Source of the DNA: Cryoendolithus antarcticus | Taxonomy: Eukaryota; Ascomycota; Dothideomycetes; Cladosporiales; Cladosporiaceae | NCBI GenBank assembly: GCA_002077065.1 | Contig: NAJO01000049.1 | Location: forward strand, 238,916 to 302,915 | DNA length: 64,000 nt | Direction of reading: 5' to 3' | In this document: piece by piece, positions 1-12,188 of the stretch | Position numbering within the stretch: the first letter of the stretch is position 1 | Layout of the letters: each line of letters begins with the position of its first letter | Notes under the pieces: model-generated | What the model was told of the DNA's origin: nothing | Seen by the model: the letters and a program-made list of their open reading frames with translations, nothing else | Databases searched by the model: none | Position numbers and translations under genes: made by a program

Positions 1-1537
1 CTGGCACGCCCACATACTCGAAGTCGGTGCACTTCAACGATAATGACAATCAGACGAGGCACTTCCTGCAGGTCGACAAGCCAATGGCCGTATCTGCTGG
101 CACATCGCCGGTGGAGAGCTACGAGAGCGAGTCGGAATATCCTTTCGACGACCAATTGAAAGCAAAGCGTGAGATCAAACTCACCAACTTTCCCACAGAC
201 TCTTTCGAGAGGCAGACACGGCCGATACGGGTTGAACGGATCTTCCTGGCAAGCGACATGGAGACACTGGTAGGCAAGGTGGCAGTGCAGAATATCTCCT
301 TCCACAAGCTTGTGGTAGCAAGATTTACCTTTGACTCGTGGAAGACGACCTCTGAGGTTGTCGCTGAGTTCAACAACGACCCTACCAATCCTGTGAACGA
401 CGGCTGCGACCGCTTCATCTTTCAGATCAAGTTGTCGGATGCTGCGAATGTTGACCACAAGACGCTGCTACTATGCACACGCTACAACGTCAACGGTCAG
501 GAATACTGGGATAACAACGACGACAAGAATTACCAGGTCGACTTTGTGAAGAATGCATCCACGAGAGCAGCGCAGTTCAAGCCTGCGTCAACGCTAGGCG
601 CACGGCCATTGAACGCCATCCCACGAAGCCGACAGTCTCCTCCGCAATCTGCACATGGTCGAGGACGTCAAGATTCGACGGACGACGAGTTCGGCACGCG
701 GAATGGTGGCGCGAGCTACCACTTTGCACCCAATGACAGCTTCTTAGCCGAGAGCGGAGGATCTATCAAATTGAAGCCCAAGGTGAAGCGTGCCAGCGCT
801 ATCCCGACAGGTCAAGTGCAAGCACACAACAATCTTGGCGGGCGCTACGACTTCGGCGTCTCCCTCTCAGCCGCCCTTACGAGTGCGCAAGACAAGCTCG
901 GCAGGTCTAGTGGACTGATGGGCGGCGTCACGCAAAAAGGAAGCGGCAGCTACTTCGGTCTCCAAGAGCGTAAAGATGGCCCCACAGCTGTCGAGCACGA
1001 CAAGCCGGAGCTTAATGGAGGCCGACCTGCCATCGGATCGGACCAGTATCGCGATCTGGTCCAGAAGTTTTGCTACGTAGGTTCCTCCAGCAAGACCTCA
1101 CCTACGCTCGCCAACCACCCTACTGTTGCCGGCGTCGGACGATGAGCTGACTCTTTTGCTCCCAGTTCACCACTTCGGGGACTGGGAAGACGAGCACGGC
1201 CAGTAGCCGGAACGTCTCTGGGTCCACACCGGACAATGCCGCTGTGCCAACGATACCCCGATCAGAGCCACCAGCAGAGACAGAGACTGCAGACGACGCG
1301 TCGAGCTCATCGAGTAGCGGCACGTCCTCGCCGACCGCCATGCTGGACGGCAACAACGACCGGAAAAGCCCGGGATCAGCATTAAGTCCATTTGTCTCGC
1401 GATCGAACTCGCCCACGCCATTTGCTGCCGAGTATGTTCATCGCGCTGCATCTCCGACTAGCTTCGGATATCCGTATTACAACACAGCCCAGGAAAGCTA
1501 CTTCGACTCTCCGCAACTCACAGCCATCCAAGGCTGA
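1..1537 (+). CDS. gac1: Glycogen-targeting protein phosphatase 1 regulatory subunit (Gac1-like), 5' partial
   Basis: The frame is open at the left edge, so the N-terminus is missing. It is read as two exons, 3-1076 and 1166-1537, with an 89-nt intron (GTAGGT..CTGAC..CCCAG). The first visible residues contain K-S-V-H-F, which fits the RVxF docking motif for PP1. It is followed about 30-180 residues in by a CBM21-type glycogen-binding domain (GKVAVQNISFHKLVVARF; later CDRFIFQIKLSD). The tail is Ser/Pro/Thr-rich and low complexity. By family knowledge such subunits bring PP1 to glycogen to activate glycogen synthase. Motif plus CBM21 make the class secure; the choice of Gac1 over a Pig2-type paralogue is inference. 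Confidence 0.85.
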
Positions 1538-2682
1538 GCACACATTCTGGACAGCATGCTTCCGAGCAGCATACGGCTCGAGCATAGCTTGCACTGCACT
1601 ACCTTTCGGCGCACAAATCACGTCGCTCGCGAGAGCCATCACGCGGCATCTCTTCGCGAGCACTTCAGCTTCACCCTTCATGAACTTACTCATGACATTG
1701 TTCTTCGCGACTTCAGCGAATACCTCTTTTACTTGTACTTACTGCGCGGCGTTCCGGATTCCTCAACTTTACATAGATCGGCTGGTGGCGGGCTGGGCAG
1801 GTGTTGCTTCATACTCGTACTCTATTTGGCAGCGACAAACTCCGCACATGTGTTTGCGTCTGAGCGGCAAAAGTGGTTTTTTGGGCTGGGGTGCTTCCTT
1901 CCGACTGTAGATGATGGCGGATCTTCGACAGCACACGGGTGGCCATTGGCTGCATTGTGGGTGGGATTGCAATGGCATTTTGCACATAGAACGGCTGGGA
2001 TGGGGGTGGGACCTGGGACATGGCGGCTGGAAGTGCTGCTCAGAATCGATGGGGTGGGATGGTAGAGACGGAGGGTCAGACAGATCCTGTTCGTGGGTAT
2101 ACTTAAGTGGTGTATAGCGGAAGAACATCCACTAAGCAACGGATTTTACCGTCTCGAGTTCGTGAGCAAAGCTGGGTGACACCACTGTCTGCTCGACTTC
2201 CCCGACATGATGATGTTGCGGCGAGCACCTCAGATTCGCCCCTTATGTTACTTGTCAGTGCTTGTGTTCGGCTTGATCGTCAAGCACCGAGATCGGCGTA
2301 CTATGTTGAAGCGGACTTATATCAGTCCTTCCATGATGCTGTAGATCATCTCGCTCCCCTCACCCTGTTCACTTGCACGGTAAAGTCGTCTGTGCGATCT
2401 AACCCCACGAATCACGGCAAATGCAGCTCGCCGTCGATACGATATAGTTACATGTAAGTCAAGACGCTTCCGCATTGCTTGTCTCACTCATACACCCGCT
2501 CTCCTGACTTCGCGATCTCATCCCATCCACGATCTTCTACCTCGAACTTATCCTCGAGTTCCAACTTGGCTGCACCCTTCGGAAGACCTTCATCTCCCGG
2601 GTCACGAGGCTTACGACCGCACTGCCCCGATCATCACGCTGTGACTCCGATACCTATCGCTGCCGGTCCGGGCAAAGCAATC
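1538..2682. other. Intergenic: 3' region of gac1-like gene and 5' region of FAD gene
   Basis: No convincing gene. Open frames here (for example 1556-2065) have no recognisable motif and overlap each other in several frames. The last ~200 nt are pyrimidine-rich, as expected of a fungal leader. Confidence 0.5.
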
Positions 2683-4269
2683 ATGGCCACCGACCTCCAC
2701 ACTCTGCTAGATCGCCCCTGGGACATCCTGATCCTTGGCTCCGGCGCAGCAGCCCTTTCCACCGCCCTCTCAGCCCTAACCTCCACATCCCCACCACCTA
2801 GCGTCTTACTCTTAGACAAAGCCCCCCCAGAATGGGCAGGAGGCAACGGCTATTTCACAGCAGCCGCGTACCGCACCGCGCACCCTGGCCTGTCCGGCTT
2901 GCTGCCGATAGTCTCGAACGTCCCGTCAGATCTGGAGGATAAGATCGATCTCGCGCCTTACACTGAGGACGACTTTCTAGGCGATCTGGAGCGTGTGACT
3001 GGAGGGAGGAGTGACGAGAAATTAGGGAAGGCTGTTGTTGGGGCGAGCTGGGAGACGGTGAAGTGGTTGAAGGAAGTTGGGAAAGTGGACTGGCAGTTGA
3101 GTTTTCGACGGCAGGCTTATGAGGTTGAGGGGCGGTTTGTATTTTGGGGAGGGCTGTGTTTGACTGTGCCTGATGGTGGAAAGGGGCTGGTGAAGGGGCT
3201 GAGGGAGAGGGTGGAGCACCTGGGTGGCGTGATCGTGCATGGCGTCGCCGGGAGAGAGTTGGTGACTGACGCGAAGGGTAGCGTAGTGGGCGTGAAGGTG
3301 GAGATCGTGGGTGACGGGGAGCGAAAACAGGTGCAAGCTGGTAGCGTTGTGATGTGCGCTGGTGGCTTCGAAGCAAACCGTGATCTCCGAGGGGAGTGGA
3401 TGGGCGAGGGTTGGAAAGCCGCACATGTTCGAGGCACGCCCCATAACACCGGCGACATGCTCATCGCCTCCCGCAAACTCGGCGCGAAGCTCGTCGGCGA
3501 TTTCAGCGGCTCTGGCTGTCATAGTACAGCCTGGGATGCCGATAGCCCGGCAGACGGAGGCGATCGGGAGAAGACTAATGAGTTCACGAAAAGCGGGTAT
3601 CCGCTTGGAATCATGGTGAATGTGAAGGGAGAGAGATTCGTGGACGAGGGTGTTGATCTGAGGAACTACACTTACGCCAAGTTCGGACGAGCGATATTGG
3701 AGCAGCCTGAGGGTGTTGCGTGGCAGATCTGGGATCAGCAAGGCGTGGCGTACTTGCGAAAAGAGGAGTATCGGGATGAGATTGTGAGGAAAGTGTGGGC
3801 TGATAGCATTGATGAACTTGCCGTGAAATTGGTGAAGGACGGACTGCAGGACTCGACTCAATTGACAGAGACCGTGAAGAAGTTCAACGACTGCATCGAA
3901 GCGTTTGGCAAAGAGAAGCCGGATGTCCAGCTCAACCCCAGCGTTCGAGACGGCCTGTCTACCCAGTCTTCCACTAAACGCCTCGAGCTGGCGAAGTCGA
4001 ATTGGGCCATCCCGATCAAGCAAGGTCCTTTCTTGGCTGTCAAAGTGACTTCGGGCGTTACCTTCACCTTCGGCGGACTCGAGATCGATCCCGAGGATGC
4101 CATTGTGCTGAACGAGGACGGCAGTAAGATCGAGGGCCTGCACTGCGCAGGCGAGATGGTCGGCGGACTGTTCTACGGTAACTACCCTGGTGGATCTGGC
4201 TTGACTGCTGGTGCTGTATTCGGGCAGAGAGCAGGCAGAGTGGCGGCGGAGAGAGCGGCGAGAACGTGA
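2683..4269 (+). CDS. FAD-dependent dehydrogenase of the fumarate reductase / tricarballylate dehydrogenase type
   Basis: A single exon of 528 aa. The frame is open further upstream to 2479, but the first ATG with good context (atcATGGcc) is at 2683 and sits just before the folded domain. The N-terminus carries a Rossmann dinucleotide fold, WDILILGSGAAAL (Gly19, Gly21), followed by the FAD-contact region ending in GGNGYF. Near the C-terminus, GLHCAGEMVGGLFYGNYPGG and SGLTAGAVFGQRAG are the second FAD-binding signature of FAD_binding_2 proteins. These enzymes oxidise or reduce C-C bonds in carboxylates or ketosteroids; the substrate cannot be read from the sequence. No signal peptide or membrane segment is evident. 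Confidence 0.85.
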   Translation: MATDLHTLLDRPWDILILGSGAAALSTALSALTSTSPPPSVLLLDKAPPEWAGGNGYFTAAAYRTAHPGLSGLLPIVSNVPSDLEDKIDLAPYTEDDFLGDLERVTGGRSDEKLGKAVVGASWETVKWLKEVGKVDWQLSFRRQAYEVEGRFVFWGGLCLTVPDGGKGLVKGLRERVEHLGGVIVHGVAGRELVTDAKGSVVGVKVEIVGDGERKQVQAGSVVMCAGGFEANRDLRGEWMGEGWKAAHVRGTPHNTGDMLIASRKLGAKLVGDFSGSGCHSTAWDADSPADGGDREKTNEFTKSGYPLGIMVNVKGERFVDEGVDLRNYTYAKFGRAILEQPEGVAWQIWDQQGVAYLRKEEYRDEIVRKVWADSIDELAVKLVKDGLQDSTQLTETVKKFNDCIEAFGKEKPDVQLNPSVRDGLSTQSSTKRLELAKSNWAIPIKQGPFLAVKVTSGVTFTFGGLEIDPEDAIVLNEDGSKIEGLHCAGEMVGGLFYGNYPGGSGLTAGAVFGQRAGRVAAERAART

Positions 4270-5674
4270 ACAACACCGACACTGCTCTTCGTTGCGGCCG
4301 TTGAAAGGCCTGGCTATCTCACGAGACTACAAGCCATCTCGAATATTTATCGCAGTCTCTCAGAGGTGCAACGGTGTCGATCCATCTATCCGCGGCCTCC
4401 TCGATAATAGCACCGCTGCGTCAAAGTCATGAATGAGGTAAGTATGCTTGGACCGACGGTGGCATTCGACGCTGTTGTGAAGGCGGCAGTCCGCGGTAGC
4501 ATATATATAAGCCCACATGTCGCTGAACGTCGGTTGCTGCTGCAATGATCGAGAAGATACTATGAAGGACGACACCAATGATACCAGGAAGTCGAGATAT
4601 CTGGCATTGACTTGGTCAGCGGCTGACAGGCACTTCCTTGCGAAGTGTATTTCTCCCATCACCAATGCCAGGTCTGGGGTAATGTCAAGGCAGCTGATAG
4701 CTCGTAGAGTGCTTCGTGCGATCTACGAGAGTCTGCTTGTGGACTCGCGGGTTGTACAGTTGCCGTCCAGAGCAACAATCTGCATGCTGGGAACCATCGT
4801 TGCATCCATATGTCGACCACATCGGGAAGACGCTCATATCAGATAGTGGGTCCAGCGGCAAGGCCCGATGCATTGGGCGGCTCGCTCGACCGGGTCAATG
4901 CATTGCGACCGCTCTGGCCGGTATTATCTGAGTCGCGATTGCCAAAGTACACAGCACTGATACGCGAAGCACAAGACAGCGACAACGCCGATGGCAGGGC
5001 AGCACGGCAGCGATGGAGGCTGCATGTCCCAGATGTACGAGTCGCACAGCATACAGCCAGACGCAGACTGTAATTTGGCTATCGCAAGATGATTGGCCGC
5101 AGACCGGTGCTGTAGCGTATCGAGAAGGAGATTAGTGTGAACGCCACTCCCATTTTCTCGTGGCTTTGCTTGCCGCACTCCCTCCCCCGAACCTCCTCCC
5201 AAGCTGTCCCCAGGTGCACGCATGAAACGCGTCCCCCTCTGATCCTGTCGTCGTCGTCATTTAGCTGCATTGAGCGGCGGAATTGTGTCATCGTTGTACC
5301 ATTTGTGACAGAGGTACCTACATACACACATCGAAGAGTGTCGTCGCCGCCACAAGGCCAGACTTGGACCCGCTCCAAGCAAAGCACTCCACACTCCGGC
5401 CTAGCGCCTGCCACGGGAAGCGCGACCCAAACCGTGACCCTCGACAGCTCTCTCTTCGCTGCTTCATCGGCGAATCCCTCGTGGCTACATACATCAACAC
5501 ACGCATACACAACAGCACCGCATTGCGCCGCAGACGTCGCGCGCCCAGCTAATCACTCACTCACGCATCACTGTCGCCACATCGCCAGCCTCCTCTTGTC
5601 GTCCGACTGCATGTAACCGGTCTAACTGCGCGCGTGTCATTGTCTCCGCCCAGCGTGGGCATTGAGGTTCTCCG
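4270..5674. other. Intergenic, about 1.4 kb, no gene seen
   Basis: Both flanking genes run on the + strand. Only short overlapping frames with biased composition are present. The 3' half (5150-5670) is C/T-rich on the + strand and probably contains the promoter and leader of the Psr1-like gene. Confidence 0.5.
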
Positions 5675-7682
5675 ATGAGTTCCCAGACACCGGCGCCGCC
5701 AAGCGCAGGACAGGGTCTAGGTGAGTCGCAACATGCCATACTCGCTGGCCAACGTCACCTGCTCAGCGATAGGGCGTCAAGACGTCCGCTAACATGCTCA
5801 CCAGCCTCATCGCTTCAACCTCTACAAACATCCGCGCAAGACTCACTTGATCCTGGACGAAGCGACACGCAGTCACCACTGGGTAGAGTACAGGGTGGCG
5901 TATTACCTACTTCCACCGAGCAGACCTCGCTTGCGGCTCCGGGCGCACAAGGCACTGGCGCACCCAGCAATGCTGTAGATGGCGTAGAAAGGAGTAGCGT
6001 GAAGCGGAGCTTTGGCGACCGACGGAGAGATGCCAGTACGAGTAGTAAGCGGTCGAACAGACAGGCCACCAATGAAAAGATCGCACAGCCTTCTGGGCTC
6101 GCTGCTGCGCAGGCCTCAAGTCAGCCGAAGCCGAAGAAGAAGGGCTTTCTGTCCTTCCTTAGCTGTTGCAGTGGACCAGATGACAACACAGAACTGGGCT
6201 CATCCGAATCAGCACAGCCTTCGAAGACGCCTGCATTGTCGCAGCCCTCGCGCGCAAAGCAACCTCAGACTTCAGCACCAGCGCCGAATGCCAGTGCTAC
6301 TAACACGAGCGCAGACGCGTCGAAGGAAGTCATTGATGAGAAGGCTGGTCAGGTACCGGCTTCGAATGCTGCACCTGTCGCAGCAGCCGCACTTCCGACG
6401 ACAACTTCGGACCCGGAGAAGCAAAACTACTCACAGAGTCAGCCTGCACCAGCAATACCCACTACGACCGTACATCAACCTCAGACAAGCATACCTCAAC
6501 CTACAAGTCAGGTACCCAATCAATCATCACTTCCCGAACCTACTGCCAATCGCGAAGTGCCCAACTCAGTGCAACAGCCAGCATCACCACCTAGTCTGGA
6601 CACCTCGCACGCAGGACTTGGTGCTGCTGCAGGCGTGGTCGGCGTCGCCGGTCTTGCAGGCGCCGGATTAGCTGCCGCCCCGCATGTAAATGTACAAGCA
6701 CCCACACCCACCGCATCACAGCCGGAAGATGAAGACGCCATCATAGCGGATCGAACGCCTGAGCAACAGCACCGAGACGAGGACATCGAGATGAATGATG
6801 CAGGCGTTTCCCTACCGCTCTCCAAAGACGACGTGGCTGGCGGATCTGTGGATGCTGACCCTACACACGCACGGAGAGAGTCAAACGGATCGAACCCCAG
6901 GGATCTTCCACCACCACCGCCGTTGAAGGAGCGACAAGCACAGGTAGGTAATGCGCAAGCTGTTGACAATAGTGCAAGTGGATCCGGCTCCAACATTTTC
7001 GCTGCCACCCCGGCACCGATTGCACCTAGCACGCACGAGAGTCAAGTGTCAACACCAGATCAGAGTCAAAGATGGCTTTTACCGGCGATCAAGCCTGAGT
7101 TCAGGGGCCGGAAGTGCCTGGTACTCGATCTGGACGAGACGCTAGTGCACAGCAGCTTCAAGGTTCGTTCGCGGTGTCATCGTGGTCAAGTAGCCCAGCC
7201 TGGCTAACACATTTTCGCAGATCCTACATCAAGCCGACTTCACGATCCCTGTCGAAATCGAAGGCCAATACCACAACGTCTACGTGATAAAACGACCCGG
7301 CGTCGACGCCTTCCTCAAGCGCGTCGGTGAAATCTACGAAGTTGTAGTCTTTACTGCCTCCGTTTCGAAGTATGGCGACCCGCTGCTGGATATCCTTGAC
7401 ATCTCAAAGTCTGTACATCACCGACTGTTCCGCGAGAGTTGTTACAACCACCAGGGCAACTATGTGAAGGATCTGAGTCAAGTCGGACGGCCACTAGAGG
7501 AGACGATCATCATCGACAACTCGCCCACGAGCTACATCTTCCACCCGCAGCATGCTGTGCCGATATCGAGTTGGTTTAGTGATGCGCACGATAACGAGTT
7601 GGTGGACTTGGTGCCATTCCTGGAGGACTTGGCTGGGGACCAAGTGAGAGACGTGTCAGTCGTGCTGGACGTCGCGTTGTAA
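5675..7682 (+). CDS. psr1: Psr1/Psr2-type HAD phosphatase (NIF/SCP family), plasma-membrane stress signalling
   Basis: I read three exons: 5675-5720, 5805-7162 and 7221-7682, giving 621 aa. Introns are 84 nt (GTGAGT..GCTAAC..CCAG) and 58 nt (GGCTAAC..GCAG). The second splits the gene just after the catalytic motif D-L-D-E-T-L-V (about residues 457-463), the DxDxT/V phosphatase signature. Exon 3 completes the CTD-phosphatase-like domain ([20 protein letters not shown], then IIIDNSP). The first ~440 residues are Pro/Ser/Ala/Gln-rich and disordered. A Cys-Cys pair near residue 135 (LSCCSG) could be palmitoylated, as N-terminal cysteines anchor yeast Psr1. Yeast homologues act with Whi2 in salt and general stress responses. 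The C-terminal domain assignment is firm; the first intron is less certain because it is in frame and stop-free. Confidence 0.85.
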
Positions 7683-8590
7683 GGAAATTTGACAGCATAA
7701 CGGGAAGCTGTTGAGTTGAAAGAGTAACGATGCAGAAATCGATCGTCGCGCTTGGCACGCGTCTGGACTGGACCACGGCATGAGCGCTCTTCCATCAGCT
7801 AGGGACTCTTTACGAGGTACCGTCTGAGGCCACCTCTGGATGGACGATGAGACAGCACCTACATTCGACTCGAAAGTATAAATACACCACTTGTTCAGCA
7901 TCAGCAAGCCAGAAGATACCCAATTTCGACACTCGTGTCAGCGTCAGCTCAATCGCTCTACCAGGCGAATCTGGGCAGATATCATTTCCTTTGTATTGCA
8001 TTAGTGGAGCGGCTTAGGCACTAGAAAACAACATGGGGCCTTGTGCGACTAAGATACCAAGTTGACTGTCTTTTTGGCGTTTCCGCGGGGGGTGGATTAC
8101 TGGACTATACTTCCACATCAATGCGCTGCGGTATGCCCGATATGGTTGTGGCGAGGTTGGAAAGCTGGGCTGGCGCGGCTTCCGAGTGAATTGACGAAGG
8201 CTCTGTCGACCATTATCGCAGCAGCGACTCTGCACAGGTCTACCTACCAGCAGAGCGAACGACTGGAAAACCTGAGCAGGCCGGAACGCTGTCAAAGGCC
8301 CCATGCTAGGGTCACTCATCAAGTACTTCGACGTGTACGGCTGAACCGATGCCAGCCGCGAAAAGCAAGCATGGGCGTAGTAGCGTCAGCATAGGATACC
8401 GCATTAGTATAAGCATAATCGTGTACTGGTACTCGTCCAGTTCCGTCCCTGCCCTTCCATCTGCCTCGATTATCAGCCGCGTCCGGAGCCGGCCACTGAA
8501 GTGAGTCGATTGGCAGTGCATCGAGCCGTCACGAAGCCACCACAGTTCATCAATCTGCAGTTCGCGAGGGCTTCCTTCCAAGACCTCTGA
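7683..8590. other. Intergenic between convergent genes, no gene seen
   Basis: It lies between the 3' ends of the Psr1-like gene (+) and the OGFr gene (-). Short frames on both strands have no recognisable content. Confidence 0.5.
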
Positions 8591-9252
8591 TCAGCTGCAC
8601 GCCTTCTTCACCTCACTTACTCCACTCTCCCAGTCCCGCACCCACTTCACTCCCTCCGCCTCGTCATGGTCTTCGTCTGGCGGTAAATGCAGTCCCCGCT
8701 CGGCTGCACGCTTCCAGTACATCAAACTCCTCGCACTCACTGCTTTCTTCACGTCGTCACTTTCCAGTAAAAATCTCCAGAATGCCGCCGCTTCGTCGCC
8801 ACAATTTAGAACTCGCAACGAGCGGATGATTGCGTGATGCGGAGGTGGTTGTGGTTAAATCTGCTCAGCCACCGGCTCGGACTCGCATGGACTCTCTCTG
8901 TCGCCGTGACGACCGTAGTTCCAGTACTCGAGACATCGACCTTTAAACCGTAGAACGCCATCATCCTCCCCCACGCCCTGCGCAACTCCCCTCTCAGTTC
9001 CTCTCTCGCGGCGAATGCTTCGGCGATCTGTTGCGTGACGATCGGAGCTGAGGCGAAGGCTGAGTGTTCTGGCAGTGGGAAGAGGAGCTGGATATAGTCG
9101 TGTGAGGACTCGAGGCGGGAGTCTGGCCAGGACAGGATTTGGGGAAGGGTGCGGTTGCTGGGGTCTGGGGAGTAATGAGTGGGGGAGAAGAAGCGGAGGA
9201 GGAAGGGGGAGGAGGTGTCTATCGATGAGGAGGGAGATGCGCTTGTAGACAT
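8591..9252 (-). CDS. Opioid growth factor receptor (OGFr) conserved-domain protein, frameshifted
   Basis: Two reading blocks form one OGFr domain. The first (9252 down to about 8833) has the family hallmarks HYSPDPSNRTLPQILSWPD, SSHDYIQLLFPLPE and W..RFNHNHLRIT. The domain then continues in the -1 frame (IIRSLRVLNCGDEAAAFWRFL) from about 8830 to the stop at 8591. The two frames abut within a few bases at about 8832, leaving no room for an intron, and one extra base there would restore a continuous domain. Start: the ATG at 9252 has A at -3 and lies just before the domain; the frame is open to another ATG at 9444. The biochemical role of fungal OGFr-domain proteins is unknown to me. This is a recent pseudogene or a sequencing error. 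Confidence 0.8.
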
Positions 9253-9901
9253 CTTGGTGGATGGGTATTGGTGGAGCTCCGCGTTGTTGGTCCCGGGGTT
9301 CACTGGTATGGAGATGCGGTGGCGAGTCGTGAGCTGCTTCGTACTGGGTGTGAGGCGCGGTGATTGAACAGCCCCGATGCAAGATCTTTTCGTGGACGAG
9401 GATAAGTTTCGCAGTGCATGAGATAGTCGTGGCCCAGTAGTCATGTGGGTCTGATAGGTGATTGATGTTGCAAAATGAAGGAGTCGAAAGTGAATGGGAG
9501 CGAGATGAAGTGAAGCAGAGTGAAACCGATGATTGAACGACTTGCCCTTTTACTACCTGGGCTGTCTATTATTTGTAAATCGAGGGCGTCGTTTTGTCCG
9601 ATCTATTTGCCTTTTTGCGTCGATGCTACCTGTGTTGATCAGTTGGAGGTCCATCTTGAGCTGGAGGTTCACTTCGTACACAGTGTGAGTCCTCTTGGCG
9701 TTTACCTCATCATGCAGGCAACTGCTACCGGAGCACATAGCCGCATATACTGGCCAGAAGCCATGCACTGCGCTTGCTAAAGCTCCACTACCACTATAGA
9801 CTCTTCTTGCGACACTCTTCCGTACACATAGCGAGCTTAGCATACAACACCGGGACCACTCGGACTTGCGATAGCCCTAAAGCACCGGGCCTCTGGTGAA
9901 C
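9253..9901. promoter_or_regulatory. Divergent upstream region between OGFr gene and snx41
   Basis: About 650 nt separate the two start codons (-, 9252; +, 9902). I see no distinct motif. If the upstream ATG at 9444 is used, the spacer is 457 nt. Confidence 0.4.
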
Positions 9902-11886
9902 ATGTGGGACGACGAAGACAACAACCCATATGGCTCCTTCCAGCGCCGAGGTAGCGAAGGGAGCGATGTTCAGAGCCCAGCAGAGCGTTCGTTGGGCCTG
10001 GTAGAGACACACCTCCGATCAACAAGCTGACCCTAAGTCCCCAGGCTACGAGCGACCCACCACCCCACCCTCAGGCAACTCCTCTCCCGACCAACATCCC
10101 CAATTCCTAACCAAGTCAGCGGAGCTGAGCGACGAAGAGCTGAACGATGACCGCCCGCGGGGGCAGAAGATCGATCCTCCCAAAGGTGGCTACGATAGCC
10201 GAATACAGCAGATCTTATACGAGCAGCCCGAGCTAGAGATCTTGATTGTTCAGGCAGCAAAGAACCACGAGGGCGGAGGGAGCTTCATTGCATACACGAT
10301 CCGGACGAGCGATGTCGAGGTGCGGAGACGATACTCTGAGTTCGCATCATTGCGATCTGTCCTAGTTTCGCTGCACCCAACGTTGATCATCCCGCCCATA
10401 CCCGACAAGCACTCATTTGCGGACTATGCTTCAAAGCCGACCAAGGCAAAAGAGGACACTGGGATCATAGAGCTGCGACAGCGCATGCTGGGGACGTTCC
10501 TCAATCGATGTAAGCGCATGAAGCAAGTGCGAGAAGACGGCGTGTGGTGGCGCTTCCTGGACCCGAACGCCAGCTGGAGCGAAGTGCTGCACTCACATCC
10601 TGCGGCTTCTGTCCCGAAGAACATTCTTAAAGCTCCACCACTTGATCCGGCAAATCCTACAGATGCACATCAGTGGCTTCCCGTGCCCAGTCAGAGCGCG
10701 AAGCTGAGATCTGGATCTGCGAGCTCCTCCGGAACGCCGAACTCACCACCGGTCTCTGCAAGCACGCCGTCTGCGGCAGCGCATAGCACGCCCGGCATAC
10801 AGTATGCACGATTCCCACCAGCGGGCGCAGAGCTCCGAGAGGAAGACATGGACCCCTACTTCTCCTCTTTCGAGAGCAATACTAAGGAGCTCGAGACACT
10901 ACTTACAGGCTCAATGGAGAAAGTCAATCAGCGATTACTGCGACATCTTTACAGTCTGGGCGACGATCTGATGGACCTTGGTGCGCGTTACAATGCTTTC
11001 TCACTTAGCGAGCAGAGCCAAAGTGTTGCCCATGCAATCGAGAAGACTGGCCAAGCGTGCGACTTCACGTACATAGCTTCTCGCGACATGTCATCTGCGC
11101 TTTCAGCTGGCTTCGCCGAGCCCTTACGAGAGAACGCGCAGTTCGCCAGCGTTGTCCGCTCGGTCCTCAAGTATCGTGTACTGAAGCGAGTGCAAGAGGA
11201 GATGACGCGCGATGAGCTCGAGAAGAAGCGCACCTCCCTCGATCAGCTCGAGCGCTCAGAAGCGGAAGCGAAACGAATAGACCAGTACATGACCTCTTCT
11301 GGCATGCACAACGCGCCCCGAAGAACGCCCTCCAACGGCAGCCAGTCCGATCGTGCGACTCGCAATCGCGAAGAAGACAATACATCTGTCGACTCGGACT
11401 TTCCATCTAATACCACAGTGCCGTCAGCTCCTCAAGGAAACGACTACGCTCCACCCGCGCCGTCGTCACCCTCGCCAGCTAACGGACACAAGCGTGCTAC
11501 TTCCGGTGTCGCGAACAAGCTATTCGGCCGGCTGACGTACGCTATACAAGGTGTCACTGATGCAGACCCTCAACGTGCAAGGCAAGATGCATTGGGGAAG
11601 ACGAAAGAAAGTCTGGTGCATCTTGAAGAGGCGCTTGAAGTCAGTCGAAGGGATGTTAAGGATGTTAGTCAAGGGGTGATGGAGGAGCTGCGGCGATTCC
11701 AGGTTGACAAGGAGGGTGATCTCGAGGGGTATATGGTGAGTTTCCTTCCGTTGTGTTGGACCGAGAACCTTTCACTGACTTGAATTTCAGCTCAATTTTG
11801 CAAGAGCGCACGTCGAGTGGAGTAAACGGAGTATGCATGAGTGGCAGAGTGCGAAGGCCGAGGTCGGGAAGATCGAGGTGAGGTAA
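9902..11886 (+). CDS. snx41: Sorting nexin Snx41 (PX-BAR, Atg20 family)
   Basis: I read three exons: 9902-9950, 10045-11735 and 11791-11886, for 611 aa. The N-terminus MWDDEDNNPYGSF is characteristic of fungal Snx41. The PX domain follows (about residues 75-185: ILIVQAAKNHEGGGSF, YTIRTSDVEVRRRYSEFASL, LIIPPIPDKHSFADYA). Then come a Ser/Pro-rich linker and a long BAR-like helical region interrupted by a disordered insert. The last exon (LNFARAHVEWSKRSMHEWQ) completes the BAR domain. The second intron is 55 nt with GTGAGT, CTGAC and TTTCAG. The exon-1 donor at 9951 was chosen because it alone of the two nearby GT sites keeps frame. Snx41/Atg20-type nexins bind PI3P on endosomes, recycle SNAREs and support selective autophagy. 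Confidence 0.88.
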
Positions 11887-12188
11887 TTCTCGCGGCATAT
11901 CGAGGTAATGAGTAGCGTGGAGGTATATAGATCGTACGCGATAGTACCTTGTCTACGATCCGTGAACCTGCAGAGTGGTAATCTTGTCTGATCTCCAGCG
12001 GTTGCACACCAAGGTACCCCCAAATTCTTTCCCTCACAAGTAGACGTTGCCGTCAAACACCGGCATCTCCGGCATGCCGACCCGAGATGGCGCTAGTGTC
12101 AACTTATGCGAACCTCGAATGTGAGCGACAGCACAGAATAGCCATCACCACCTTGCTATCGCGGCGTGAGCCGTTTTCAATCGCCATC
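11887..12188. other. Short spacer between snx41 and the uL14m gene
   Basis: About 300 nt, head-to-tail. No gene; presumably terminator of snx41 and promoter of the ribosomal protein gene. Confidence 0.4.

Noticed and set aside
3022..4143. Long - strand frame (373 codons) opposite the FAD gene
   Set aside because: It mirrors the codon structure of a clear + strand gene and has no motif of its own.
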